From positions 93,317,902 to 93,381,901 of the forward strand of contig NC_073695.1 of NCBI RefSeq assembly GCF_029784165.1: a DNA stretch of 64,000 nt, in the 5' to 3' direction. Below, piece by piece: positions 36,001 to 51,000 of the stretch. A program made the translations under genes and the position numbers. The notes under the pieces were generated by a model. The model was given only the letters and a program-made list of their open reading frames with translations. It was not told the DNA's origin and searched no databases. Each line of letters begins with the position of its first letter. Positions within the stretch are counted from its first letter, which is position 1. The stretch is from Wyeomyia smithii. Taxonomy: Eukaryota; Arthropoda; Insecta; Diptera; Culicidae.

Positions 36001-39000
36001 AATAAAATTTAAAATGTAAGTTGCTTATCAAAATGACTTCAAAGACCAAGTTGGCAATAATTCGATAATTTTTTAAAGAAAAATACTGTTTTGATTCAAA
36101 CTTCGAACACTCCAGAATAAAAATCGAATTAGGTATTATACTGCCGGTACCCGGATAACTGTCCCATAATGAAAAACAATATGTTGAGAAAACGGCGATT
36201 CAATATTATCCGTGAATTTTCTGATTTTCAGCTATTTTAACCCTCTCCCGCTCACGAGGTTTTTCATGATTTAAAAATACTTTCCGGGTCAATTTAGACA
36301 AAATACTTTGCAGGGTAGTTGAAATGACTGTAAATTCGAAAATGGTGCTCCAGAGCACCTATGAGCACAGCAGGGACTTTTTTAAAAACACGAAAAAAAT
36401 TTTTTTTCTGATACTTTTTGAAGTATTTATTCAAATACTATAGGAAATAATGGAAACAACGTAGTTTCCGAGTTTCCGAAAAAAAACTTGGCTGACTGAC
36501 TATTTGATGATTTATTTTTTATGGAGTAAGGAATTTTCTAGGCTAGAAAATTGGCTCTCACTGCGTCGATGAAAGGACGAGTTTTGAAGAGCTTGTCATA
36601 TCCGAGTTCTCCTATTTTCTTCATCTCTGAGTTGTCATGTACCTAGATTTTGGATTGCAGCTTTTCCCAGAAATGGTAAGTTTTCGTTTTAGGTCCGCTT
36701 TCAATGCCTTTAGACCCACTTTCATTTCTTTCTTGGTCCGTTTTGCTGGTGTCTCTACTTCTGCCTCGTTTGTCTCGGAAAAATACTTATGAACTTCATC
36801 TGGTAATGGATCTATCGTAAACAACTTCATCTTCAATATCGCTTCCCATCTCATCAGCTTCTGATTCACCTCCTTCTAGAATCACCACGTAGGGAGAAGA
36901 ACGGCCAGCAAAAATATGAAATCAGATATACAGTTTATTTAAGGCCATCGGTTTTTTTTTGTCTCCTGTATGCCCAGTGGTGCTCTAAGGCACCATTAAA
37001 AAACTTATGGAACAAGTGAACAAGAACAAAAATTGTTAATTTTATGGACCGTTACACTCAATGAACAATAGATCTACGTAAAAGTTATTTTTATTATAAA
37101 AACGAATAATGAATGTTATAGAAAAACAGTTGCTAAAAACACACATTATTTTTTTATCGTAAAATTCGGACTTTCTTCTGTAGTTTTCTTGATAACAGTT
37201 CAAACGTTGAATCAATCTGAAATTCGATATGCCAAGTTGAAAGTACATTAGAAATGCAAGATTTTGTAGAAAAAAAGAATTCAAAATAATATATTTTTTG
37301 TCGAGGTATGGTCATTACAATTCTTGGTGCTCTAGAGTCACCATGAGCGGGAAAGGGGCAATTACATCCAAAAATCAATGACCAGAACAGTTTCATGTCA
37401 CCACAAGTTTAACGTTGAGAACAAAAAACCATGGGTGAAATGGTTTTACGTTATATAAATTGAAAAAAAAAAACAATATGGGACAAAATTTGCGTGTACA
37501 TTTCGAAAGTACTCGCATATTTTGTCCCATCACATATAAATTCAGCCAGCAATCGGCTGTATCAGTGGCAACGTAGATTGTACAACAGAAAAACAACATT
37601 AGTCTAGTTGATTGAATGACATACTTCTATATGCCTAAAATTATCCGATATACACTAATCTGGAGCAAAATCATATGTTCGCAGTTTGTACCCCTATGCA
37701 GTGGAACCCCTATGGAACAGTTATGCGGGTACCGGCAATATAACTAATGTAATAGAAAGTATGAGTATTATACACCATTTCGTTTCCTTGTAATGTCCTT
37801 TACCCAGTGATGTAGGTATAGCTCTTTACTGTAGGACCACTTCCAGGAAATTAGCAGGCGTTGAAAGAAGTGACAGTCAGTATTTAGACAGTTTGCCAAT
37901 CTATTTCTTAGGGCATCTTCAACGGTGGTCTATTTTTGGAACAATTTTATATCAGATTTACACCAGCAAAACCTGAATAGAACTAGCTAATATAGACCAA
38001 CTTCACGTTACTCGCACCGGTGTTGTATATCTTGTTATTTTAAACCGCTGCCATCTGTCACCTTGTCACCTGTTGAATATCACAAACTGATCCCATGAGA
38101 CTTGTTTTAATATCAAGCAAAGGGAAATTCGTTAATTTTTAGGCACAACAAAAGATTACCTTGGCAAGACGCCTAATACCTATCTACAAAACTTGGTATT
38201 ATGAATTTGACGGTTTGAGTTAAATTTTAGTGACATTTTTTCAGGATGGGCTGGTACAGGATCGAAAAATTTATTGTGGAAGTCGGGTTTCGGAAGATAA
38301 CGAAAAATATTTGATGTGAAAAATCTTCGCTTCGTTTATCCACACGCAAAACACTTATGTGAAAATACCTGAAAATGAGCTATTTATTTCAAATATGACA
38401 TTTTACCCATTAATTAGTATTTTGGAGTAGCGTGCAAAGGGCTTAGAACGATCATTTTCCTGTTCCAAAAAGTGACGAAAATAGATCAAAACGTATACCA
38501 GTTCCAAATTTCTTCAGTTTAGATCTAGTATAAAACAAAATTTACAACACCGGTGCAGTAGTGAATTTGAGTTTGTTCCAAAAAAATAGAACAATAATCA
38601 ACCTGCTGAACCTTTAAGATCAACGGAAAAGATCATTTTTCGTTGATGTTTTAGTGCAAATGTTACATCATAGCTTAACCTGTTCGAAATTTGATGCAGT
38701 ACGGTATACAGAAATTCATATTGGCATTTTTTTCTAAGTTTTGAAATGCAAATTTTCTCAAGCATGACCACCTGCTATTTCATGGACATTTGACATAACA
38801 AAGGATTGTTTTTATGAGCAACCTAAATCATTTTTAAAAGTCTAGTTTTTTACTATATAAATGATTTATGCAATATAAATTTCCTGAAAAAAATACTTGA
38901 TTTTATTCATACCGTTGTATAATTAAAATCTCTCTTAAAACATAGAGGGGTTGTGTTTGAGACATGAAGGACAAGGCATTGCTTTAGATTGGTTTTTGTA

Positions 39001-42000
39001 TATGAAACTAAAATGCAATAGCGAACACGAATTTAGTTGCCTTTAAAAGTTCCACAGACGCTGTGCAAAAACTGGGCAGATTTTTCATAGTGACCTCATT
39101 CTTTATTGTTTGTACCCCAAGCTCGTTTGTAAAATTCGAAAAACATTTTTCATATCAATTTCGTGAAAAAGCCACTTAAAATCATAGATTTTGGTCTTTA
39201 AACTCACATAAAACAAATTTGCCTGCCAATTTCGAAACAGCAAGAAGTCTTCGGCATATCTTTTTCTTATGTTGCAATAATCCTGAACTACGGTCTTCAT
39301 AATTATGAACTTGAGTTCCAAGCATTCGGAGCCCCGTCAAGACATCACTTTACGTGCTCTATAGGGACCTGGAAACAACAATCTTACCCAATGTAAGTTG
39401 CTGGTTCACGAAATACAGCACGTCGGAAATAATCCGTAATCAACAAAGTTTACTGATTCTCGTAATTTATTTAATGTTACCTCGTTGTTTCGTATGTTTA
39501 GTACGAACGCTTGCGACTGTGCCTCACGTATGTAAGCCTATCTTCATTCCCCCCTCAGTGTGGTTTATGTTTGTTGATTACTCCATGCCGCACTAACCTT
39601 AGTACATGTGTCTTATAATGCGGATAGTCGGGAAAATGCGGAACTGACATGCGTGGCCCGTGGTCCACAGCCAGTTCGGCTCGTTATGTTTCTCACTCAT
39701 TGCGAACTCGCGGCGAAAGCTCCTAGCACCTGCATCAACATCAGTGTCAACAAACAACGGTGTTGATACAATTTGTGTGCCAAGTGTAAACTAACTCGAG
39801 TTCAACGGCAGTTTTCAATTAGCAATATAAACGGATCTAGTTTCGCGCTAAGAAGTGTGCAAGCGAGAAATGGTTTAAACTTCAATTTTAATTTTATTCA
39901 AGAGTATCTTTTCTATCTCTAATTGAGCTTCTTTGAAAACGCTTGACCTAGATATACCACCCACACTTTGTCGCAGTTCGAAACATTGACACGTGCTTGA
40001 TTTTTTCTTCTGTGCAAACAACATGATATATTCATTGAAAGAACATCCTTCTTCATCATTTACCCCTCAGGGTCGTTTTTTTAATATCGCTTTCACTGGT
40101 GTATAAAATCGGGCAACGGTTCCATGTTTGTGCGTGCACAAAGCCATACAACCAGGCGTGGCTTTAGTAGTATGAAAATATTTTTGAGCGTGCCATTTGG
40201 TTTTTCCTTTCCACCTTCTAATATTTTTGTTTGGTTCACTGGTGGGAAGTGGGCTGCGGATGTAAACACGCATTTTGCGTTTCACGTTAGCGAAATTGGT
40301 TTAGGTTTAGGTTTGGACATCTAGCATCCCCATGGGTTTCATGTTAGACATCATGATAAAGGGTTCCCTGGGGTCATCTACGGAAACGCCTCGTACGTGT
40401 ATGTAGGGCAAGTGCTGTAACCAACGGACTGCAAGCATCCTCTAATATATTCATTATGTATCATTTTAGTTCTTTTAGGCTCTTCGATAAGGATACTAAC
40501 GAAATGTTAAGAATACGATATCTATATCTGCAAATGAAAACGTTTATCAATTGTGGGGAGCTTTATTCTACTCTGGGAATAGATTGAGTTTATCTCACAA
40601 TGATCCCAGATGTTTTCATTCGAAAGTATTAGTTCCCTTTGTGCAGAATAATCTCAATGCTGCCGTCTAATATGAAAATTAAGGCATTCATATTATTCCA
40701 GTGCATTGTAAAGCTCTTCCAAAAAAGGTACAAACCTTTTTTATATGAATCCTTGGTGAAAATATTGATCTGGTCTGATACAAACAGGGAAAAAATAATC
40801 TCTCTGCTTAAGTCGTATTCTGGATGTAGCATATGTAGTATTATGTAAACTTACAAACGCTTCAGGATGCTGACAACGATAAACGATTTTTTTTCTCTAT
40901 TTTCTCACTTATTTTTCTGTGCATTCGAAGAAAGAAATATCCAAGATGAAAGCAACCGAGCAATCATCAAAAATAGTCACAAAATTCACCCTTATCCACC
41001 TCACAGCGAAACGATGTCTTCCTTACATTATATATTTTGTCAGATTCGCCTAAATCGACTGTAACGATAAAATCGATCTATTTGTTGAGAAATGGTAACT
41101 AAATACATACACACATGTAGATGTTTGATCAATTTTTAAACCTAAGACATGCTTCTGTTAGTCTTATTTAAAGAATACATTTCCGAAGTGAAACTATTAC
41201 TTTTCATAGATGAGGAAGGTAAATAAAAACTTGTCTAACTGTATCTCAAGTGGTCGCTCGACGTTCGGGATGGATGCTTACAAACACCTGACACTGCGGC
41301 AGCAATGTGATCTGCAGGTATGACGAACACGTATACACAGCAAAATAAAGAACGAATGACTTCCTGATGTCATGCAATTCGCTTTCTCTGTCCCGGGATG
41401 ATAACGACGAAGGTGGATTTTTTCTTCGAAAAATTCGAGTAAGGTATTACCAACTAACAGTCGATAGCACGTTACCGTGCCGGAAGTGCAGATGGATATT
41501 CACGGTAGTTCTGGGTATTAGTGTGCATTTCGGGCTCAAGTACACTCCACTACACAATTTTCACATGCAGCAAATGTAAACGGGAAAGATGTTTCACCTT
41601 CCTCATGGGTAACAGTTTAGAGAAATATCGATCTTTTGCATAATTTTTTTTAGTCAATGTACAGTCGAAGAAAATGAGTTAACAAATTTCAGATTAGTTC
41701 AGATGTTAATATTTCATCAAGCTGTGGTCTAACACCTTGTTCCTCCTTGTTAGAGCTTGTCACAAAAAGATATATATGGGTTGAAAAGTTTTTGGCCTGA
41801 CAAAGAGATGACATTTCAAATTAAAAATCTTCGGGTTCTCCGATTGTACCGAGCCCTACTAGAATGCTGTCAAACTTTTATAATTCAACCTTAAGTTATT
41901 ACTCTCAAAGTGATATCCGCAAAGTGAAATTGAGTAAGCTGGTTCAGACCATAGACATCTCAAAGGAACAATTGATCAATAAATGAACAACGTGCCAAAC

Positions 42001-45000
42001 ATTCCACGGAGAACCTGGCATTGATTACGTGAAATAGGAAACAATTTTGGTGACAATTCGTGACAATGGATGGAACATGAATCCACCATTACGCTACTGA
42101 GCCCGATCGGCAGTTGGTAGAGTGGCTTATGCCTGGTGAGAGTCGTCCGAAGTGCCCAAAAACGCAGTCAGCCGTTGTTGGTCAGATTTTTATTGGAATT
42201 CGCGAGGCATAGGAATCATCGATCATGCTGAAAAAAATATATTGTTTGTTATTTGTATCGTATTATTGGATCGATTGCAAGTTGAGGCCGCATGTGGCAA
42301 AGAAAAAAGTGCTCTTTCACCAAGATAACACTTCCCCTCAAATTGCGTTACGAATTGGTTTTCCAACTTCTATATTGACCAGATTGAGCCACGAGCGACT
42401 ATATCCTGTTTCCCTAGTTGAAATCACGACTCTCTGCAAGCGATTTCATTCGAGTGAAGAGGTAGAGTTGAAAACAAACGACTATTTTGAAAGACATAAC
42501 GCACAGCACTTAAAAACTGGCCTCGGATGATAGAGGACTACATTCCAGATGGAGGCTATGTAACTGTATCCTCAAAATTTTATCAAAATCGTATTTTTTT
42601 GCACTTGATTGTTGTAGTATAGATCTAGAAAACTTTATAACTGAGCTCAGGTAAAATATATGTAATAAATAGCCAATTACAAAATATCTTTTTTCATCTC
42701 AGGTTGACCAGAACAACGCCATACCTTTAATGTGGCTAAAGTCTGAAACATAAATGTCGATTAATTGATAAAGTACAATTTGACTGGCGGTACGATGAAA
42801 AGTCATACCTTGACATTTAATAACTCTCATAAGCTTAAACGTATGACTGCCAACCAAAAATTAGAGCCAAAAATGTATCTTACCCAAAAACCGGTAGCTG
42901 TGAATGCATTCTAAGGCTACTGCCATAGTAAGGGCGAAGCGTTTCTAATAAATTTTCCAATTGTTGATATTATTCCTCTCGTGAGAAAAAACGCACCCTT
43001 CGCTTTTATTATTGCAGTATCTTAATTTTATATTATGTCTTGTGTTATCACATCAATCTTAACATCCCACACATTGCTTCTCTGAAATTGCATGATCGAG
43101 GTCACCATTTGAACATCCAGGCACTCTATCGACAACTTAGCACTAATTACTCAGTCTTCGAGTGCTGTTACTGGCGTTGCACCAGCCTCAACAGTACAGA
43201 GCAGTCAAGATCTGTTTCATTTCCACTGCACAAGGGCTGGTGAAACGGCGCATTATTGAAAATCTCACGACCAACGATCGGATCATTATCCTGTCTCACA
43301 GTTGTTTAGATGACCGAATGGCTGGCACTGGCATGGGTGCACATGTACTCGCCACTTGCGAAAGTTTCTCCACCATACAGTACACAGACGCGGGTCTGTA
43401 CACTTACCATTGAGATGGAATAGCGGTTAAGTGAAAGACTCAAGTAACAAGAAACCGCATCCGAAAACCGGTTCTTGCTTTGGCTGAAGCTGCCCGCAAA
43501 GTTCCAAGTCCAAGTCTACAGGTATTCATATACGGCAGTTAGTACAGATTTGGGGCTGTCCCTAAATTACGCAGTTGGATTTTTGATAAAAATCCACTTA
43601 TTGTTGCTCTACGCAACAGGTTCGTTATAGAGATGTATTAAACAATCATTCCTATTGTCAGGTAAACGATTGACTAATGGATGGTCCCCTACCGGTGCAC
43701 GATGGAGACCAACTGGATAAGCTAGTTTGTAGTAGAGAAGAATACTATTAACCGTATCGTGCTTGCCAGGTTTCGAAACTGCTGATTATGACGATGGCAC
43801 ACTTGAGAAACCGTTTTAGCTTCCCTTCGGAGTGGGATGTGCTTGTAACTGCAGCTATAATATGCATTAACTTGCTGATTCTGCATTTCTCTATGCGAAA
43901 GTTGGTATGCACTGCATACTATACAGAAAAGAGCTTTAATATCTTTCCCGATGTATTTTAGGAAATGACGTTTTTGAGACGAATAATAACGTAAATGTAG
44001 CAAAATCCCGCACCCTGGTACTAACATATTTGTGAAGTATAAGATCCTAAGAGTTCCTTGATACTCATTTGTCACACCCTTGGGGCGATATGAAAATTTT
44101 AACGCAAATCGAAGTACTTATACAGGAAACAGATAGTTTAAGATAAACATTTACTGCATGGTATCAAAATCTGTTAAATGACAACATGTACCGGGGCCAT
44201 ATCTTGGTTTCCAAGTTGAACGAAAATAGAATAAATTGTTCATAGCGATACTGGGAGGTTTGAAATCACTCCCGCTTTCTTAGGATGGCATACATTCAGA
44301 GCTCATACATATCATACGAGCTGTTTATGGCGTGTAACGATAAAACCACTAAACACTTCGACCTTTACATTTGTTGTAAATTCTCTCTGCTAATGTGTAT
44401 AATTTTGACAGACATAATTTAATAAGCGGTACGACCCACTCGTAGTCAGAGGGTCCACAGGGTATTATTGAAAAAAAAAAAACATGAACAATGGCCCTGC
44501 CCCTAGATGGTAATACAGATAAATATATGTGTATTATCACGCAAAATTACCCGAGCTTTCGATGGCTAGTAATAACTGCAAAGAAGAGGAAATTTAATTA
44601 CCGGTAAATTTAACTACCTGGTAATGGATACTGGTGAACGAGGCTTGTTGAAAAGATATTTACAATAGGCCGCATACACCACCGAGGCAGATTTAATGTT
44701 GATCATGCGTTTAAAAGTGGCCAAAGCTGTATGGTAGTCTTACAAAACGACATTCGATGTAACTCGCATAATGACTACTGTGTTGTTGTGTCATTTTCTT
44801 CGAAATTCGTAAAGGGTTAAAAATATAAATAGGAAGTTTATTGATTGAGATCATCAAGACTTTAGCTTTTGCCTAGTTTATGGTTTCTATTAAATAATAG
44901 GTTTTTCATTTTAACCTAGCTGTTCTAGCATTGTCTTAATCTTCAATCAAGCGGCAGGTGCAAAACGACCCAGATACCAAGTGTGAACATATTGAAGATT

Positions 45001-48000
45001 TACTTATTAAATTAACCTTCCCTCTACGCACACTCATAATTTGGGAAAAACATAATTAAAGGTTTGAGGGTTACATTTGCAAAAAATAGTCTACCCTTTG
45101 CTAATACCACTGCATTACAGCAAATTAAATATTTCTGTAAAACACCTTCTGTTTGAAAACCCCTGAACACAAATTGACTTGCGGCATCTTGTCGTTATTC
45201 ACAAACCCTCCCTTTTCTGAAGAAAAGCTTATATTAAATTCATAAGATAGTAGAATGGCTCTATTTACTTGATTAGTTCTCCACAGACCAATTCAAGGTT
45301 CAGGTAGACATACAAAAATCCATTATTACATATAGAAAAGCTGCTCCAGCAAATTTCGTCACGCCCATTTTGGTTTTATTCAAATGATTTCAAACATTCT
45401 CAATAGATTCCACGTACCTCCAAAGATTTAGATTGTTTATAGTCTGCAAATGCATAACGAATCGGACATTGGATACGTTCAATCTCAAAAGAGAAATCGT
45501 TTGAAATGATTGGTTTTATTGGAATGAGAATATTCTTGCATTTTAACGATTGTACATCACCACGATTCTAGAAATACCCATGTTGGATGATATTCGGTCA
45601 TTTTCAGCTGAGTTCCAGAAAAGGAAGTTGTCAACTAGGATTTAAAAATGGTGTGTGGAGTCAATTTCTGGCCTCTGACCATCTATATGATACCGGAAAA
45701 ACCCTGGTATTCAGTCATTTTTTACTGTTGTCCAGAAACCGAAAGTCACCAGCCTAGAATTCAAAATGGTGTCTGAGGTGAGTTTTTGGTATCTGTACAT
45801 CATCACGATTACGGAAATATCCATATTGGATAGCGTTTGGTCACTTTCGGCTGTTTACTAGAAACTGAAGTGTTGACTTTCAAAATGACATGTGAAGTCA
45901 ATCTCTGGCGTCTGAGCATCATTCTGGATGCTGTTCGGCTATTTTAGACAGATTTCCAAAAGTTGAAAGTTGCTATCTTGGATTTCAAAATAGCATGTAG
46001 AGTTAATTTTCCGTCCCTGAGCGTCATTCTGGGTTCGAAAATATCTACATTGGGTTATGTAGTCAATCAGTCATTTGGGCTGTTTTAAACAAACCGTGAG
46101 TCACCATCTCAGAACTCAAAATGGTGTCTGAGGTCGATTTTTGGATTCTGTGCATCATCACAATTACAGAAATACCCATATTGGGTGGTATTTGGGCACT
46201 TGTTGATGTTTCCCAGACCCCTTCCCGTACTTCCAAGGTAGGGAATGGTATCAAACCATTATAGAAACATTTTTTACCCCTAAGAACCTGAACATACCAA
46301 ATTTGGTTCTATTTGCTTGATTAGTTCCCAGAAACTTGTGTTTCATTCGTTGCGGCCGAATTATATTAATATAGTCCAGTGGATGATGCACCAGGTTCGA
46401 AGGTCGACTTTATTTTTGGCAGTTTGTGCCTCCCTATTTCTCCACATGTTCAGACGCGTAGCTGCAGCGAGCATTTGACCTTTTCATCTGTCGCTATCCA
46501 ACACTCGACGAAATTACTCTGCCTACCTCTAACCTTTCCAACACAAAATGTTAATGCAATTCTCTTACTCCGGTATTTAGGCGTGAAAACACCGTGGAGA
46601 TCTTGCAGCTCTCGGGGGAACAAGCCAACGAGAGGTTGAGTATTCTAAATAACGAGTTTTCAATCATTTATTACATTCAGTATTTTTTTGCCGATTTATC
46701 CTGACAAAAACTCTATTCTTTGTAATCCAGTAAATTACATAAATTATTTCTAAACGATTGTGGTTCATGATGGCATATAAACATTTTTTACTGAGCTCCA
46801 ATGCCGATTGTGACAGTAATACATGTAGGATTGGGCGATCTTCAGGGATAGATCGATCTTTAGGATCGATTCAGCCTGGAGGTCCCATGATCGATCCATC
46901 TGAAAAATCGGAGCCGCAGGATCGATCTATATTGAATCGATTTTTAAGGCACTTTTTGTGTCGCTGTGAAATTTACCGAACCAAGCACCATTTTTTTTTT
47001 AAATTAACTTTGGTATTAACACCAGTGTACGTGAGAAAGAATAACCTATTATTAATGAAGAATCCATGTCACTTAAATAGTCGCCTCTCGTCACTGACGA
47101 GATGAGCAAAATGTTATATTAGATAATACGAGTGGAACTTGGCTGCTGACAGCTGAGTCGAACAGTCCAAAATCCAGCCGACTCATCAGCTGCAATATCA
47201 AAATTGGTCAGGCGACTCGTCACTCGCCTCGTTTTCTGTAATAAGCCCCTATAACAAAAAAAATCCCTAAACGCGATTACTTGAAATACTGTTGTATTAT
47301 GGGCAGGAATGGAATGGACTATATGGAGGCATGATGATGTTATAACCGCACGCAACCATTCGAAAGCCGATAAGATAACATTAGCCGGAAACGATACACG
47401 ATACCTGACCTGACCAGAAACGGTACACGGTAGCTTGAACTTGAGCTTGAACGACCCAGGACTATGCTATCGCTGTCAAATCTTATATATTTGCTGCGTA
47501 CCCAACATCTCAACGGTCTGCGGTTCGCCTGACAGATACGAAAAAAGTCCAGCAAAAATTCCATTTAACTTGAAATGCTTGCCGGAAGAACTCTCCACTC
47601 TCACATTAGAAAGGGATAGCATTGGACCTTGGAACGACCGCACATGACCAGAAACGGTACACGATACCTGACAATTACTCAAATTCGCATCTAGAAAAAG
47701 TTCTGCACGCTGAAAAATAAATAACATTTTCATAAGATCGAAAAAATCGGATCAAAACAAAGCGATCTTTTCGATTTTTCCAGGGCTAAAAATCGATCAA
47801 GAAAATCGAGAATCGGGGCTGAAATGATCGATCTTTCGTAGATCGATTCAAGATCGACCAATCCTAAATACATGAACCATTGCGTCCTAAGCCATGGTCA
47901 CAAGATACTCATTCTCAGAAAAGCATAAAATCGATCTAAAGCAATCGTCCATGCTAAACCCTTTTCCTGTGGAGGGAAATCAGTTTTTACTCCGAGAAAT

Positions 48001-51000
48001 GATCTTTCAACTCTCATTACCCATCAACCATGTACATTTCGCACAAACTATTATTATGCATATGAAAATCAATCTGTTCGCTGGCCGTATTCAATAGTTT
48101 CGCCGTTCGAAATTTCAAGTTTAGTTGTTAAACTGTAAACAATGTATAGATGTTAGGTGATGCCATACTCACCATGGCCATCACTCACCAGGAATTAGTT
48201 AACAAATTATAATTTAAATTTTATTTTAAAAGCATATCCTCATCTAACATTTGCTCAAAGCCCGCCTACATTTTCAACCTACCTCCCACATAAGTAAGCA
48301 ACAAAAACCTGTCAAAAGTCAGTACTTTTTATGATAGCCAAAAGTTGTATTGAAACGACATTCTTAGCATAATCCATGATATTTCGAGCCGGCAGTATAA
48401 ACCAAACCGTGCCATAAGTGTTAAAATATTCAGTAAATCCCGAAGCCCAGGAATTACTGTTATTCTGCACTAATGCTATGATCACTAATAGATTTCAATC
48501 CAGAGTACGCGAACTAGCGAAAACGATTAGTTATCTTGTTGGGGGAAATTTCCCGACAATTTGTTTCTCACGACGTTGTCGCGGTTTATTGCAGGGAAGA
48601 TTTGCTGCGGTCGGAAATTCTATGCTTATAGTATAACTATAAAAGTACTAAAGGGTGGTAAAACCAATTGTCAAACGGTTTTATCATAGTACACACACAA
48701 GGCAAACAAAATGATGATTCATGCTGCAGAATTGGTCTAAGTCTGTTTTTCTGAGCTATGCATCTTCTCGAATGTTCATTTTTTAAACCAAAACGATGTC
48801 AAGTATGCAGGAAGGCAGCACTACATCGAATTGTTGGCCAGCATCCGGCGGTCAAAAGAGTTGCACACTGGCGTCATTATTCCATATGGACCCGTATAGT
48901 CTCAGCTGTCAGCTTATGTAAGCTTATTTGAGTGCGAAGTGTGCTGTTTGCACTTGAACGCTTCGTTCGCCAATTCGACCAGCAATAATGCAAAGGCCCG
49001 CCATTCAGGATGCAGAGCAAACGCCGTCTGAGTGCAGTAAATATACAATTCACCATATGTTGAGCTGAAGCTAGCGGGTACACAGCAGCACCCGCCGCGA
49101 TTGACTATGTTGCCAGTGCTGCTTTCTCCAACCGAGCGGAAGAAATTGGGATTATGCAAGCCAAGTTTCAGTTTGGTTGGAGAAAGAGAATGGAGCGATG
49201 AAAGCAATGAAGCGGTTGAGTAATTTGCTTCTTTTTCATACGAATGGTTGCGTTAATGCTTAATCAAATGATTCAAACGGTCCCTTAATTACGCTATCGT
49301 CGTACCACAGTTCTTTTTAGTGAATAAATGAGTGTGTTGCAAAATAGTGCTTCCAAGAGAGAAAGTGCGATTGCGATGCGATGCACTTCTATGATTTTTC
49401 GTGCAATTTCCAATTATATTATAAAACAGTGTTTTTTATTGTATATCAATAGCACCCATCGGGGGCTTTTTGCTGTATATTATCATTCAAAACACGGCAC
49501 TGTTGTAAGATAGCATATACACAAACATCAACACAACAACAACAACTTTTGAAACCAGAACATTGAAAATTCAAAAAAAAAAAATTGATGACCTTTCCTA
49601 ACCATTGCATAGTTAAGAAACACGAACTGAAGGATGTTGCTAAAGAGAATTAAAATATCCGTGATCTTGTCTAAGATCAGCATTTTGAATGTATACTGTT
49701 TGACATCAGCACATTGAAAGCCTAACAGTTTCTTCAGCGTAATGGCTGAAAACGAATCTGCAGATAAGACACTATTGAGATTGCAAATAATTGCACTATA
49801 CACACTTGTTCTTACAGATAATACAGGTGCTGGTGACTAGGACTATGATTGCTACATAAACTTCAAGAACAATAAAAAAGGCATGATTGAAAAATAAAAA
49901 TGGTACTCACCTCCGTACAAAACGAGCATCCGCACTGCGATATCCTAGTGAGATTTTCACCCTTAAATTCACCCAAACATAGCTTACAGGTAAATTTCGC
50001 TATCGGATTAAGTGCACTGCCCATAGTTAGTGGAGTGGTCGGAACGATTACGACATGATTTCCACTTACACCCGTTGGACTTGGTGGTGCCAGCATAGCC
50101 GAACGGGATGTTACCGACACTCTACTGCTGGCCGACGGTGATGAAGAGGATGTTCCAGAGCACGAGCTTGACGATACAGCGGGAGATGATGAGGAAGCGC
50201 GGGGCGATGACGTGGAGGAGGAGGATTCCGAAAATGTTTTGGTCAGTCGAAGCAAATTGCTGACATGTTTGCTTCCTCCACTTTCGGTAGCGGATGGTTG
50301 AGTGTCGATGCCGTTAGTATTAGCGCCATTGACAGCGACAAATCCTCCGTTGGAGATGTTCAGCGAGTACCGAGATCCGGCGGCTGCGAGCGATAAGAGA
50401 CTAGAACAGCGGGAGCACGTGGCTACCGAAACGCAATGGCGTAACCGATTCTTCGGCTTGATAGGTTCCACCGTATGCATGGTGGTCAGAGCGAGGACTG
50501 TTTCACATTTCCTTAGCCCTCCGGGATGCGAACCCAACAATGGAACGGACTTAGGAGGAGCCAAGCTATTACAGCTGACTTCCTTTTTCAGTAGAGGAAC
50601 TACCGACCACAGTTTCTGGTGAACGGAACTCAGCGAAGTAGTGGAAATATTCAGTCGGCTTCGCGTCATTTCGACCAGATTGTGCTCGGAAGGACTCTTA
50701 CTAATCTTAATCTCTGGCGACAGAAGGGGTGCAGTGGCTACATTTTTGGATGTGATGGATTGAGGAGGCGGTGGAGGAGGAGGCGGAGGAACCGGTGGAG
50801 GTTCCTTTGATGGTCTTCGCCCGACTAGACTTTTCAGAAATGCTTCCAATCGCCGCTTTCGAGGCACAGCACCACCCAACGAAACTGGATGCTGACCATC
50901 GGCTATTGACACTACTGGAGATGTTGGCACACAGACAGTCGCTGACCGGCGGCCAGATTGTGCTCCGCCGCTGGAAACTACCGCTGATTTTAGGCCACTT

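Larger units (their letters stand above)
28800..49910 (-). other. RNF144 intron of 21 kb, mostly repeats
   Basis: Bounded by the GTGAGT donor of exon 2 and the TTCCAG acceptor of exon 3. It contains most of the mobile elements listed below. Gene-free stretches without recognised elements are 28810-29730, 30180-30780, 37745-41755, 42610-45380 and 47880-49900. Confidence 0.88.

Noticed and set aside
43162..43413. Possible RNase H-like segment ('CLDDRMAGTGMGAH')
   Set aside because: A faint likeness to the TDGS block of LINE RNase H, but the aspartate and neighbouring motifs are not in place. Not enough to call.
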